This document shows, one piece after another, positions 32,413 to 41,026 of a stretch of 42,307 nucleotides of DNA. The position numbers and the translations under genes are program-made. How positions within the stretch are numbered: position 1 is the first letter of the stretch; every line of letters begins with the position of its first letter. The notes beneath the pieces are model-generated. The model searched no databases and was not told the DNA's origin. It saw nothing but the letters and a program-made list of their open reading frames with translations. Source of the DNA: a candidate division WOR-3 bacterium (GTDB taxonomy: Bacteria; Hydrothermota; UBA3072); assembly GCA_039804165.1 (NCBI GenBank), contig JBDRZZ010000016.1, positions 1 to 42,307 of the forward strand, in the 5' to 3' direction.

Positions 32413-34167
32413 TTAATGAAGAGCTTCATAAATAATTTCTGCCATGACTTTACCAATTCCAGGAACTTCTGAGATTTCTTCTTTTGAAGCTGAGAGTAAC
32501 CTTTCCTTTGAGCCGAAATGTTGAATTAAAGCAACTTTGCGCTTATACCCTATTCCTTTAATCTTATCCAACTCTGAAATAGTAAGTCTTCTCCCTCTAA
32601 GATTCTTATGATATCTTAAGGCAAACGAATGAGCTTCGTTACGTATTCTCATTAAAAGTTTCAGCGCTTCTGAATGTAAAGGAAGAGAAATAACTTCTCC
32701 TTGAGGAAGATAGATTTCTTCAAATCTTTTAGCGAGAGCTATTATAGGAATTTTTAAAGAGATGTTTTCTTCCATTGCTTTAATAGCTGCATTTAGTTGA
32801 GCTTTTCCCCCATCAATCAAAATTAAATCTGGTAGATCTTTCTTTTCAGAAATCAATCTTTTTATTCTTCTTCCAACAATTTCTCCAATCATTCCAGCGT
32901 CATTTAACTCCTTAATGCCTTTTATTTTAAATTTTCTATATTCTTCCTTTGCAGGGACTCCATTTATGAATACAACGCAGGAACCCACAGAATCTTTTCC
33001 TCCAATATTGGAGATATCAAAACCCTCTATTCTGCTTGGAATTTTAGGAAGAGATAAGACATCTTGCAATTCTAAGAGGGAACCTCTTAAGCCTTTTACA
33101 GGATGGGATAATTCTCTTTCTAATTCGAGTTTAGCATTTCGTGTTGCCATTTCTAATAATTTTTTTAAATCCCCTTTTTTAGGAATTTTAATTTCGGAAG
33201 AAAGAAGTTCCTCTAACAATTCCTTATCTTCAATTTCTACTGGAATCAAAATCTCATCTGGGACATACGAAACTTTAAGATATTTCCAAAGTAGGAATCT
33301 TCTAATATATTCTTGAAGAGAAACATCTTCATTTGAATTAAGTATATATCTTTCTCCATTGATCATTTTCCCTTCCCTTATATAAAAAGCAAAAACACAT
33401 GCCATCCCAGGTCTTTGTTCAATACCAATTATATCTCTAGACTTTTTATCTTTAAGAACCATTCTCTGTTTCTTTGTAATCTCTCTTAAACTCATAAGTT
33501 GATTTCGGTAAATAGCCGCCATTTCAAAATTTAAATTTTCTGCAGCTTTTTTCATTTTCTCATAAATTATTTCCTCAAGTTTTTTTGTCTTTCCTCTAAG
33601 GAAGTCTATAATCTCCTCTATTATCTCTTTATAATCCTCCTTTGTGATTTTTCCTATACAAGGAGCAGAGCATTTATAAATGTGATATTGAAGACAAGGT
33701 TTTTCAGGTAAGTTCTTTCCCCTACAAGATCTTACAGGGAATACCGCTCTAATTGTCTTAAGAGTTTTTTTTATGGCTTTTACATCTGGATATGGACCAA
33801 AATAAAGAGAACCATCCTCTTCTATTTTTCTTGTGTAATAAATTGTAGGATATTCATCCTTAATTGTGATCTTAACGTAAGGATATCTTTTGTCGTCTTT
33901 TAATCTTATATTATACTTAGGTTGGTGCTCTTTTATTTCATTTTCTTCTAATATTAAAGCTTCTATTTCATTTGATGTTGTAGTAAATTCTAAAGAAGTA
34001 GCCTTTTGAAGAATTCTTTTTTCTTTTAGAGATACAGTAGGGCTAAAATAAGACTTCAGACGTTTTCTTAAATTTTTTGCCTTGCCAATATAAAGGATTT
34101 CTTTATCATCTTTGAAATGATATACCCCTGGAAGTTCAGGAATCTCGTTTAAAGAAATATTTATCAT
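32413..34167 (-). CDS. uvrC: Excinuclease ABC subunit C
   Basis: The 584-residue subunit makes both incisions in nucleotide excision repair. GIY-YIG nuclease at the N-terminus (PELPGVYHFKDD, ILYIGKAKNLRKRLKSYF); the Cys-containing VRSCRGKNLPEKPCLQY and KCSAPC; the UVR helix pair (LNFEMAAIYRNQLMSL, about residue 205); the RNase H-like second nuclease (EGFDISNIGGKDSVGSCVVF, DLILIDGGKAQLNAA, NEAHSFALRYH) and the C-terminal helix-hairpin-helix (KIKGIGYKRKVALIQHFG, EVPGIGKVMAEII). A longer frame to 34242 is open, but the ATG at 34167 gives the normal MINISLNEIPELPGVYHF start and appears leaderless. Confidence 0.96.
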   Translation of the reverse strand: MINISLNEIPELPGVYHFKDDKEILYIGKAKNLRKRLKSYFSPTVSLKEKRILQKATSLEFTTTSNEIEALILEENEIKEHQPKYNIRLKDDKRYPYVKITIKDEYPTIYYTRKIEEDGSLYFGPYPDVKAIKKTLKTIRAVFPVRSCRGKNLPEKPCLQYHIYKCSAPCIGKITKEDYKEIIEEIIDFLRGKTKKLEEIIYEKMKKAAENLNFEMAAIYRNQLMSLREITKKQRMVLKDKKSRDIIGIEQRPGMACVFAFYIREGKMINGERYILNSNEDVSLQEYIRRFLLWKYLKVSYVPDEILIPVEIEDKELLEELLSSEIKIPKKGDLKKLLEMATRNAKLELERELSHPVKGLRGSLLELQDVLSLPKIPSRIEGFDISNIGGKDSVGSCVVFINGVPAKEEYRKFKIKGIKELNDAGMIGEIVGRRIKRLISEKKDLPDLILIDGGKAQLNAAIKAMEENISLKIPIIALAKRFEEIYLPQGEVISLPLHSEALKLLMRIRNEAHSFALRYHKNLRGRRLTISELDKIKGIGYKRKVALIQHFGSKERLLSASKEEISEVPGIGKVMAEIIYEALH

Positions 34168-34174
34168 TAAATAT

Positions 34175-34202
34175 AAATTAAAAATATGCAAAATAATTTC
34201 AA
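34175..34202 (-). promoter_or_regulatory. Promoter for leaderless uvrC
   Basis: TTGAAA (34202-34197), 16-nt spacer, TAATTT (34180-34175) on the minus strand, then 7 nt to the ATG at 34167. Confidence 0.6.
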
Positions 34203-34235
34203 GTCTTTTATTTCGGTCTTGAGGATTTATTCCTC

Positions 34236-34263
34236 TTGACAAATAAAAAAATTTTTTTATAAA
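34236..34263 (+). promoter_or_regulatory. Promoter of the frameshifted outer-membrane gene
   Basis: TTGACA (34236-34241), 16-nt spacer of A and T runs, TATAAA (34258-34263), then GAGG 6 nt before the ATG at 34274. It is divergent from the uvrC promoter. Confidence 0.65.
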
Positions 34264-34273
34264 GAGGCTTTTT

Positions 34274-35385
34274 ATGTGTTTAATAATTTTACTTTTTTCT
34301 GAAGCTCTTATTCGGGAAGGAAGTTATCAACCTTTTGATTTTTTCTGGGAATTTTATACAGATAATCGTATTTCTTCAGAAGCCTGTGGTATGGGTTATA
34401 GCGGAGTAGCAAATACTGGTGATTTATCCAACACTTTCATAAATCAAGCTTCCCTATCTTTAGAAAATAAACAACTATATTTTGAATATGTTTACAAAGA
34501 CGATATAGAATGGATTGTGGATATAAAATACAAAAACTTAAATCCTAATTTTTCCGTGGGTTTTAGCTTGCCTATCAACGATTATTTTCAAAGCGGGATA
34601 ACATATCGGACAGAAAATTCTCTCAAAGCAGACTATGGAGAAATAACAGGAACAATAGTAGACGATACACTAGAAGAAGGATATATAGATATTGGCACAG
34701 CAAGGTTTTATAGAAATCTCAGATTTAGTTCTTTTTCTATCCCTTTTGTTTTTACCTTCAAAAATATATTAAGTATTGGTATTGATTTAAGTTACACAAA
34801 ATTTTATTCTAAAATTTTATCTTGAAACGGAAGATTCATTACTTAAAGCAACTTAATTGGCCTATAGGAATGCTTAATCAAATAAGGCCTAAATTCGGCA
34901 TTATATGTTTTCTGGCAGAAAACTCTAAAGAAAGTCTATCTTTTGGATTTACTCATCTTCCGGAGGCAAGAAAATCTGTTGTGATTGAAGGAGACACCTT
35001 AGAGCCGAATGTGTTTCCTTTAAAAGTAGGAATTGGGATGAAATCTAAAACTGATTCAATATCTTTTTTTCCGACTTTAAATATTCTAAAAATTCGGAAG
35101 AAGAGAACCTTGTGGATAGAAAAGATATCCATTTCGGAATAGAATATAATTTAAACGACGCTCTAACTTTAAAAACAGGATTTTTTACACAATTGGATTA
35201 TAGAACTTACAATTTAACTCAGAAGAATTCGGTTTAGGTAACTATCACCAGCTATTTATCACATTTGGTCTATTTTATAAAATCAATTCGTTGAAAATTA
35301 ATTTATCTTTAATGGATAGCCACTTATTTTCTCATGGTCCAATTGGACAAACTTACATAAATACAGGGTTAAGTTATTGTTTCTA
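34274..35385 (+). pseudogene. Outer-membrane beta-barrel-like gene broken by frameshifts
   Basis: Successive frames read as one protein of about 370 residues. Frame A (34274-34825) starts MCLIILLFSEALIREGSYQP and holds GYSGVANTGDLSNTFINQAS, typical of PorV/UPF0164-like barrel starts. A short third-frame piece, KFYLETEDSLLKAT, bridges about 34806-34850. Frame B, to about 35085, holds NWPIGMLNQIRPKFGI and SFGFTHLPEARKS. Frame C (KNSEEENLVDRKDIHFGIEY, FFTQLDYRTYNL) runs to 35235; the last frame (EEFGLGNYHQLFITFGLFYK) ends FSHGPIGQTYINTGLSYCF at 35385. All breaks are at or near A/T runs. It is a true pseudogene or a set of indel errors. Confidence 0.75.
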
Positions 35386-35526
35386 AAGCTTTTTATATTA
35401 ACTACTGATTTTAAAAGATTCTCAAAAATACTTTTTCTTCTTAAATTCTTTTGAATCTTGGAATATCTGTGTCTATTCGGAGCTATTTCTCTTTTTAAAA
35501 TATTAGGGTTATTTTTTATCCTTCTC

Positions 35527-35555
35527 TTGACAAAAACTTATATTTTTGATATTAA
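35527..35555 (+). promoter_or_regulatory. Promoter for leaderless ispF
   Basis: TTGACA (35527-35532), 17-nt spacer, TATTAA (35550-35555), then 6 nt to the ATG at 35562 and no Shine-Dalgarno. Confidence 0.7.
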
Positions 35556-35561
35556 TTAAAC

Positions 35562-36032
35562 ATGCGAATTGGTTTTGGATATGACTTACATCGATTGGCT
35601 AAAAACCGGAAACTCGTAATTGGGGGAGTCAAAATAAAAAGCCCTTTTGGTCTTCTCGGACATTCTGACGGAGATGTGCTCATACACTCAATTATTGATT
35701 CTCTACTCGGTGCTTTTGCTCTAAACGATATTGGAACACATTTTCCCAATACGGACGATACCTACAAAAATATTTCTAGTTTATATTTATTGAAAGAAAC
35801 AATCAAAAAAATTCCAGGTAAAGTTCTCAATATTGATGCAACAATAATTGCAGAATCTCCAAAAATGGCCCCTTATATTCCTTCTATGAGGGAAAATATT
35901 GCAAAAACTCTTGGCATTGATGTTTCATCTGTTTCCATTAAAGCCAAGACCAACGAGGGGCTTGGTCCTGTTGGAAGAAATGAAGCTATTGCTTGTTATT
36001 GTGTTTGCCTTTGCGAGGAAATAAAAAAATGA
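35562..36032 (+). CDS. ispF: 2-C-methyl-D-erythritol 2,4-cyclodiphosphate synthase
   Basis: IspF is the fifth enzyme of the MEP pathway of isoprenoid synthesis and works as a trimer with zinc. The 156 residues contain the entire family pattern: RIGFGYDLHRL (Asp and His metal ligands), LLGHSDGDVLIHSIIDSLLGA (third ligand His), DIGTHFPNTD, and the C-terminal VSIKAKTNEGLGPVGRNEAI. Other MEP genes are not in the window. The gene appears leaderless and its stop overlaps the start of the TPR gene (ATGA). Confidence 0.97.
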   Translation: MRIGFGYDLHRLAKNRKLVIGGVKIKSPFGLLGHSDGDVLIHSIIDSLLGAFALNDIGTHFPNTDDTYKNISSLYLLKETIKKIPGKVLNIDATIIAESPKMAPYIPSMRENIAKTLGIDVSSVSIKAKTNEGLGPVGRNEAIACYCVCLCEEIKK

Positions 36033-38791
36033 TTTTATTTTTAATCTTATCTCTTACACCCACCGAAGATTTTAGATACGCGAAGGGTCTTTTTGAAGAT
36101 GGATTTTACGATATTGCAGAGACAGAATTAACTGATTTTCTAAATAATTATCCAAATAGTGTCTTTGCTCCTGAAGCTTCTCTACTTCTTTTGAAATCTC
36201 TATTTAAGCAAGAAAAGTTTAAAGAATCAGTTGTTAAATGTAAGGAGTTTATTTTTAAATATCCTTCTAAAAAAGAAGAGATCCTTATTGAATGGGGTAA
36301 AGCAGAGATAAAACTCTCCAATTTTGATTCTGCAATAAAGGTAATAAATCAAATAATGGATAAAGATAAAAGAGAACTTTATCTCGGAGAAGTTTATTAT
36401 GCAAAAGGAGAATTTAGACAGGCTATAAAGCATTATTCTAAATCCAACCTTCCTTACAGTGAATTAAGTATTGGATGGACTTATTTAGAATTAAAAGACT
36501 ACAAAAAAGCAGCAGAGATTTTTTCAAAACTTAAAGGAGAATATAAAGAAGAAGGTTCTTTTCTTTACGCGAAATCTTTATTTCTTCTAAACGATAAGAA
36601 TTCTGAAAAAGCTTTTCTTTCTTATATTGAAAACTTTCCAAAAGGAAAATACAAAGGGAGAGCATATTCTTACCTTGCGGATCTTAGCGAAGCAAAGGGA
36701 AAAATTGAAGAAGCAATTAATTATCTTAAAAATATTCCGAGTGTGGATCCATCTCTTACTGGGTTTTCTTATTATAGAATTGGTATAGTTGAATACGAAA
36801 GAGGAAATTATGATACGGCTCTTGAATATTTTGACTCTATTAAGGAAGGAGATCCTTATTTCTGGGATGGAGCTTATTGGAAAGGTTTAACTTTTCAAAA
36901 ACAAAATAAAATTGATGAAGCTATTTCTCTATTTTCTCTAATTGTTAAAGAAAGTCCAAGTCTCAAAAATGAAGCTCTTTTTGAAATAGCTCAAATATAT
37001 AAAAATAGAAAAGAATATTTCAAAGCAAAAGAATTCTTTGAAAAAGTTAAAGGTGAATTAGAAGACGAAGCAAATATTGAAATAGGGAATATTTTACTAA
37101 AAGAAGAGAAATATAATGAAGCTTATTTGAAATTCAAAGAGGTAGTAGAAAATAAGAAAGGAAATGTTTCTCTTGCTTTATTCCAATCTGCAATAGCAAA
37201 AAAGAAAATGAATGATTTTGAAGGTTCCTTAAGTATATTAGAAACGTATGAGAGACAATTTCCCGAAGGCGAAGAGATTGATGAAGCGCTCCTATTAAAA
37301 GGTGATTTATATCAAAATTTAAAGGATTATAAAAGATCCTTAGAAGAGTATGGTAAAGTTAATTTAAAAAGATCCCCGGAACTAACTCCTTACGCCCTTG
37401 AAGGCAAAGCATGGGCTTTAATGGGTCTTAAGAAATATGAGGAAGCATTTAAATCCCTGGAGGAACTATCTGAAAGATTCCCAGATTTCTGTAGTAGAGC
37501 AGAAGTTTATCTCCAACTTGGGAATGCAGCTTATGCAATGGGTGACTTAAAGTCTGCAGAAAGAGCTTATCGTCAAGTAAAAGGGGAAAAGAAACCAGAG
37601 GCTTTATTTAATCTTGCAAAAATGTTCTTTGAAAGTAGAGAATACAATAAAGCAATTGAAGAATTTCTAAATATAAAGAGAAATTTTTCTCTCTCAAAAT
37701 ATAGTGAGATAAGTTCTTATTATATAGCGCTTTCTCTTAGAAAAAAGAATGATTTTCTTGCTTCAAACAGGGAACTTTACTATCTGATTTCTGAATCTCA
37801 AAATATAGAAATCTTAACACAGTCCTTTTTACTTCTTGGAGATAATTACTTTGATCAAGCAAAATTTGATTCTTCTTACAAATACTATACAAAAAGCCTT
37901 TCTTTAATAAGAGAATTACTTAAAGATGAGGACTCCTTTTCCCTATTATATGCAGCAAGAGGCATTTTACTTTCAATAAATAATTTAAAAGGCTATCGTG
38001 AAATGGAAGAAGAAGGAAAAGAGCTTATAAGACTATTAAAAGGAAAAATAGGGATTGAAGAGAAAATTAATGAACTTATAGGAGATATTCTATTCTCTTC
38101 TGGAGAATATAATAGAGCAATAAGTTATCTTGAACATTCAAAGAATCCAGAAAGTTTCTATAAGATAGGACTTGCTTTCCTCAAAATAAATAAGAAAGAT
38201 TATGCAATTCAATTTTTAGAAAAATCAGCAAGAACTCCTGAATTTAAAGACAAAGCATATTTTGAGCTTGGAAAGATAGAACTCGATAATGGAAATATAA
38301 ATAAAGCAAAAGAGTATTTTACTATGTCCTCCTTAGCAGAAGCTTCTATAATGTATGCTCTTTGTTTGAAGAAAGAAGGTAAGGAAAAAGAAGCCATTCA
38401 AAAATTACTAATCTTGAGAGATAAAACTGAAGGGGTTGCTTATCTTGAGATTGCGAAAATTCAAATAGAGCAAAAGAATTATGAAGAAGCTTTAAAAAAT
38501 CTTGAGAAAGCAATTGGTTTTCGAAAAACGGAAGCTGAAGCTTATTATCTTACCGGGAAAGTCTTGTTTGAGACAAATAAGAAGGAAGAAGCACTGAAAT
38601 TTTTACTTAAATTAAGATATCTTCATCCCGAAAGTGAGTTTATTGCTCCATCTCTTTATCTTATATCTGAAATAATGATTAGTAAAAAAGATAAAGAAAA
38701 AGCAATTCTTTATTTAAAGGAAATTATTGAAAGAAAAGAAGAACCCTGGTTAACAAAAGCTAAAGAGAAACTCTCTGATTTGAATAAATGA
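36029..38791 (+). CDS. Large tetratricopeptide-repeat protein, secreted or periplasmic
   Basis: The 920-residue protein begins with a short hydrophobic leader (MILFLILSL) and then consists almost wholly of about 25 TPR or Sel1-like helix pairs. Typical repeats are YDIAETELTDFLNNYPNS, YKKAAEIFSKLKGEY, YDTALEYFDSIKEGDPYF and YEEALKNLEKAIGFRKTEAE. This resembles YbgF/BamD-type or T9SS-linked TPR scaffolds of the periplasm. The long frame from 35993 would start inside ispF; the ATG at 36029 overlaps the ispF stop as ATGA and has GAGG upstream. It is coupled to a barrel-like protein gene downstream. Confidence 0.82.
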   Translation: MILFLILSLTPTEDFRYAKGLFEDGFYDIAETELTDFLNNYPNSVFAPEASLLLLKSLFKQEKFKESVVKCKEFIFKYPSKKEEILIEWGKAEIKLSNFDSAIKVINQIMDKDKRELYLGEVYYAKGEFRQAIKHYSKSNLPYSELSIGWTYLELKDYKKAAEIFSKLKGEYKEEGSFLYAKSLFLLNDKNSEKAFLSYIENFPKGKYKGRAYSYLADLSEAKGKIEEAINYLKNIPSVDPSLTGFSYYRIGIVEYERGNYDTALEYFDSIKEGDPYFWDGAYWKGLTFQKQNKIDEAISLFSLIVKESPSLKNEALFEIAQIYKNRKEYFKAKEFFEKVKGELEDEANIEIGNILLKEEKYNEAYLKFKEVVENKKGNVSLALFQSAIAKKKMNDFEGSLSILETYERQFPEGEEIDEALLLKGDLYQNLKDYKRSLEEYGKVNLKRSPELTPYALEGKAWALMGLKKYEEAFKSLEELSERFPDFCSRAEVYLQLGNAAYAMGDLKSAERAYRQVKGEKKPEALFNLAKMFFESREYNKAIEEFLNIKRNFSLSKYSEISSYYIALSLRKKNDFLASNRELYYLISESQNIEILTQSFLLLGDNYFDQAKFDSSYKYYTKSLSLIRELLKDEDSFSLLYAARGILLSINNLKGYREMEEEGKELIRLLKGKIGIEEKINELIGDILFSSGEYNRAISYLEHSKNPESFYKIGLAFLKINKKDYAIQFLEKSARTPEFKDKAYFELGKIELDNGNINKAKEYFTMSSLAEASIMYALCLKKEGKEKEAIQKLLILRDKTEGVAYLEIAKIQIEQKNYEEALKNLEKAIGFRKTEAEAYYLTGKVLFETNKKEEALKFLLKLRYLHPESEFIAPSLYLISEIMISKKDKEKAILYLKEIIERKEEPWLTKAKEKLSDLNK

Positions 38792-39957
38792 AAAGAAATT
38801 TCTTTTTTTCAATACTCTTATTGATTATTAGCAATGAACTTTATTCTGAGATTTTAGAGATCCCCGAAATTAGAGTATTTGGAGAAAGAAAAGTAGAAAT
38901 TAAAGCAATAAGCAAAGAACTTCTCCCATTCGAAGAGGAATATCTTGAACCTATCTTTACAAGAAATAAAAGAGATTTGCCAAAATTCGATGTTATAGAG
39001 GAAAGAGAAAAGAGAGAAGGAAATTTAGGCATTAATACTTCTTTTGGGGTTGGGACGCATTTAGAAGGGTATCTCCTTGGATATGTAAGAGATAAATTCT
39101 TTCCCTTAGAAGTAGGAATAAATTTGAAGAAGAATTTAATAAAAAAAACTTCTTTAACAGAACTATTTTCAAGAGCTTTGTTCAAAAATTTTTATCTTTC
39201 TTTTAATTTTTATGACGGAGACTTTTATAATTCAATCTACAGGTTTAGCATTGGAACTTTATATAATATTGCTAACTTAAGCTTTCTTGGAGTGTATTCT
39301 GACTCTCTAATAGGTGTTTTTGAGGCTGATTTTAACATAAATCCTTTTAGGTTTAATATTCAAATTGAGGAGGATATAGATTATAACATAAAAGCTCTTT
39401 TTGAGAAATACCCATTTCAAGTGGGTGGTTGTTGGTTTTCTAAAAAATTATATCCTGAAATAACCTATTTTTTCCCAATAAATGGTTTTTACATAAAAAG
39501 TGGTTTATTCAACAAAACAGGAATTGCCTATTTATATTGTCCATCTCCAGAATATTTAATTGAATATTCCTCTAAAAAGACATACTATAGGTTTGAGCTT
39601 GGTCAGACACTTACTGAAATACCTATATCTATAATATTCTCTCATTATTTAGAAAATTCTTCAAACTTTCTGGGTATAAAAGGAACTCATAAGACATTAT
39701 CTTTTGAAATTGGATATCCCTTAAATTCTGGTTCTTTTCTTTTCATTCAAGGATTAAATACTAAAATCCTGAAAATAATAGAAACAAGTTTATTCAGTTA
39801 TATAGAAGGCTATGGAAATTACTTTTTTGATGTTCAATTTGGATATAATTTAAGATATAACTTAAAGACTGGAATAGAATCAAGCTTTAGCCATGGTTGG
39901 GATAAAAAAGATAATTTTAGAATAAAAGCTTATTTTTACTTAAGCTTTGGAATATAA
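38788..39957 (+). CDS. Outer-membrane barrel-like protein with signal peptide, unknown family
   Basis: The 389-residue protein has a signal peptide (NFFFSILLLIISNELYS) and a segment EILEIPEIRVFGERKVE that resembles a TonB-box/plug start. A charged linker follows, then from about residue 75 alternating beta strands rich in Phe, Tyr and Gly, ending in FRIKAYFYLSFGI, which looks like a barrel with about 16 strands. There is no full plug domain, so it is not a standard TonB receptor. Its ATG overlaps the TPR gene stop (ATGA), so the two proteins probably work together in the envelope. Family unknown. Confidence 0.65.
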   Translation: MKRNFFFSILLLIISNELYSEILEIPEIRVFGERKVEIKAISKELLPFEEEYLEPIFTRNKRDLPKFDVIEEREKREGNLGINTSFGVGTHLEGYLLGYVRDKFFPLEVGINLKKNLIKKTSLTELFSRALFKNFYLSFNFYDGDFYNSIYRFSIGTLYNIANLSFLGVYSDSLIGVFEADFNINPFRFNIQIEEDIDYNIKALFEKYPFQVGGCWFSKKLYPEITYFFPINGFYIKSGLFNKTGIAYLYCPSPEYLIEYSSKKTYYRFELGQTLTEIPISIIFSHYLENSSNFLGIKGTHKTLSFEIGYPLNSGSFLFIQGLNTKILKIIETSLFSYIEGYGNYFFDVQFGYNLRYNLKTGIESSFSHGWDKKDNFRIKAYFYLSFGI

Positions 39958-39959
39958 GA

Positions 39960-40913
39960 TCACAATATAAATAGTTCTATAAAATAAAAAATATAAATTA
40001 TTATAAATATTATTCCTTCCCAACGATCTAACCTCCTTCCTTTTCCAGTAAAAATAAATATAAATAAAAGAATACTCGCAAATATATTTACTACCATATC
40101 TAAATTTGAAATCTTCTCAAATGATATTGGATTAATAATTGCTGAAGTTCCTAAAATAAAGAATGTGTTAAAAATATTGGACCCCACAATATTTCCTATT
40201 GAAATATCAACATTTTTTTTCATTGCCGCTACTACCGAAGTAGCCAACTCTGGTAAAGAAGTCCCTATAGAAACAATTGTTATTGCTATAATTCTTTCAG
40301 ATAATCCTATTTCTTCAGCGAATCTTTTTGCAAATAGAACAGTCAACTTCCCTCCGCCAATGAGTAAAATGAATCCAAGGATAATAAATAAAATTGATTT
40401 TTGTAAAGAATAATCTTTTACAGGAACTTCTTCAGTAAAAGAGCCTGATTTCATCAATTGGACATTATAAATCGTAAAAATGAGAAAGAACAATAATAAA
40501 ATGAGTCCATCTTTTCTTGTTATTAAAGAAAAAGCCGTTTTATCTATTATTTGGTCATTAGCTAAAAATAAAAGGATGATTGCTGATAAAAGACAAAGAG
40601 GTATTTCTATCCAAGTAGTGTTTGTCTTTACAGTGAGTGGATAAACAATAGATGAGAATCCAAGAACACATAAAATATTAAATATATTACTTCCAACTAT
40701 ATTTCCAAGGGCGATTTTAGGAACTTTTCCCAAAGAGGCAAATATATTAACAACCAGCTCTGGAGTTGAAGTGCCGAATGCAATAACCGTTAATCCAATA
40801 GCGATAGTTGGAACATTTAATCGTTTAGCTAAAGAAGATGCGCTATCTACAAGAAGATGGGCGCCATATATTAAAGGAAAAAAACTAACTAATAATAAGA
40901 ATAGAGTTAGCAT
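39960..40913 (-). CDS. Calcium/sodium antiporter, CaCA family
   Basis: The 317-residue protein has ten membrane helices in two inverted repeats. Each repeat has the alpha motif: TVIAFGTSTPELVVNIFASL and VSIGTSLPELATSVVAAM, each followed by ALGNIVGSNIFN-type helices. The Glu residues of PEL bind the cations. The layout matches YrbG-like K+-independent Na+/Ca2+ exchangers. It is a single gene with its own promoter (TTGACT 40956-40951, 16-nt spacer, TATATT 40934-40929) and AAAAGGTG before the ATG. It ends 2 nt from the convergent barrel gene. Confidence 0.93.
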   Translation of the reverse strand: MLTLFLLLVSFFPLIYGAHLLVDSASSLAKRLNVPTIAIGLTVIAFGTSTPELVVNIFASLGKVPKIALGNIVGSNIFNILCVLGFSSIVYPLTVKTNTTWIEIPLCLLSAIILLFLANDQIIDKTAFSLITRKDGLILLLFFLIFTIYNVQLMKSGSFTEEVPVKDYSLQKSILFIILGFILLIGGGKLTVLFAKRFAEEIGLSERIIAITIVSIGTSLPELATSVVAAMKKNVDISIGNIVGSNIFNTFFILGTSAIINPISFEKISNLDMVVNIFASILLFIFIFTGKGRRLDRWEGIIFIIIYIFYFIELFIL

Positions 40914-40928
40914 TTTAACACCTTTTAA

Positions 40929-40956
40929 AATATATTAAAGAAAATATAAAAGTCAA
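40929..40956 (-). promoter_or_regulatory. Promoter of the CaCA antiporter gene
   Basis: TTGACT (40956-40951), 16-nt spacer, TATATT (40934-40929) on the minus strand. Confidence 0.65.
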
Positions 40957-40989
40957 TAAAATATAATAAATTTTTGCAATCTAAAATCA

Positions 40990-41018
40990 TTGACATATCA
41001 CCTTAGATTGATTAACTT
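40990..41018 (+). promoter_or_regulatory. Promoter for leaderless GAF/HD-GYP gene
   Basis: TTGACA (40990-40995), 17-nt spacer, TAACTT (41013-41018), then 8 nt to the ATG at 41027. No Shine-Dalgarno. Confidence 0.65.
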
Positions 41019-41026
41019 AATTTATA

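Noticed and set aside
34168-34242. Longer uvrC start (MSRGINPQDRN)
   Set aside because: The extra 25 residues have no match to UvrC and cover the uvrC promoter; the ATG at 34167 gives the family start.
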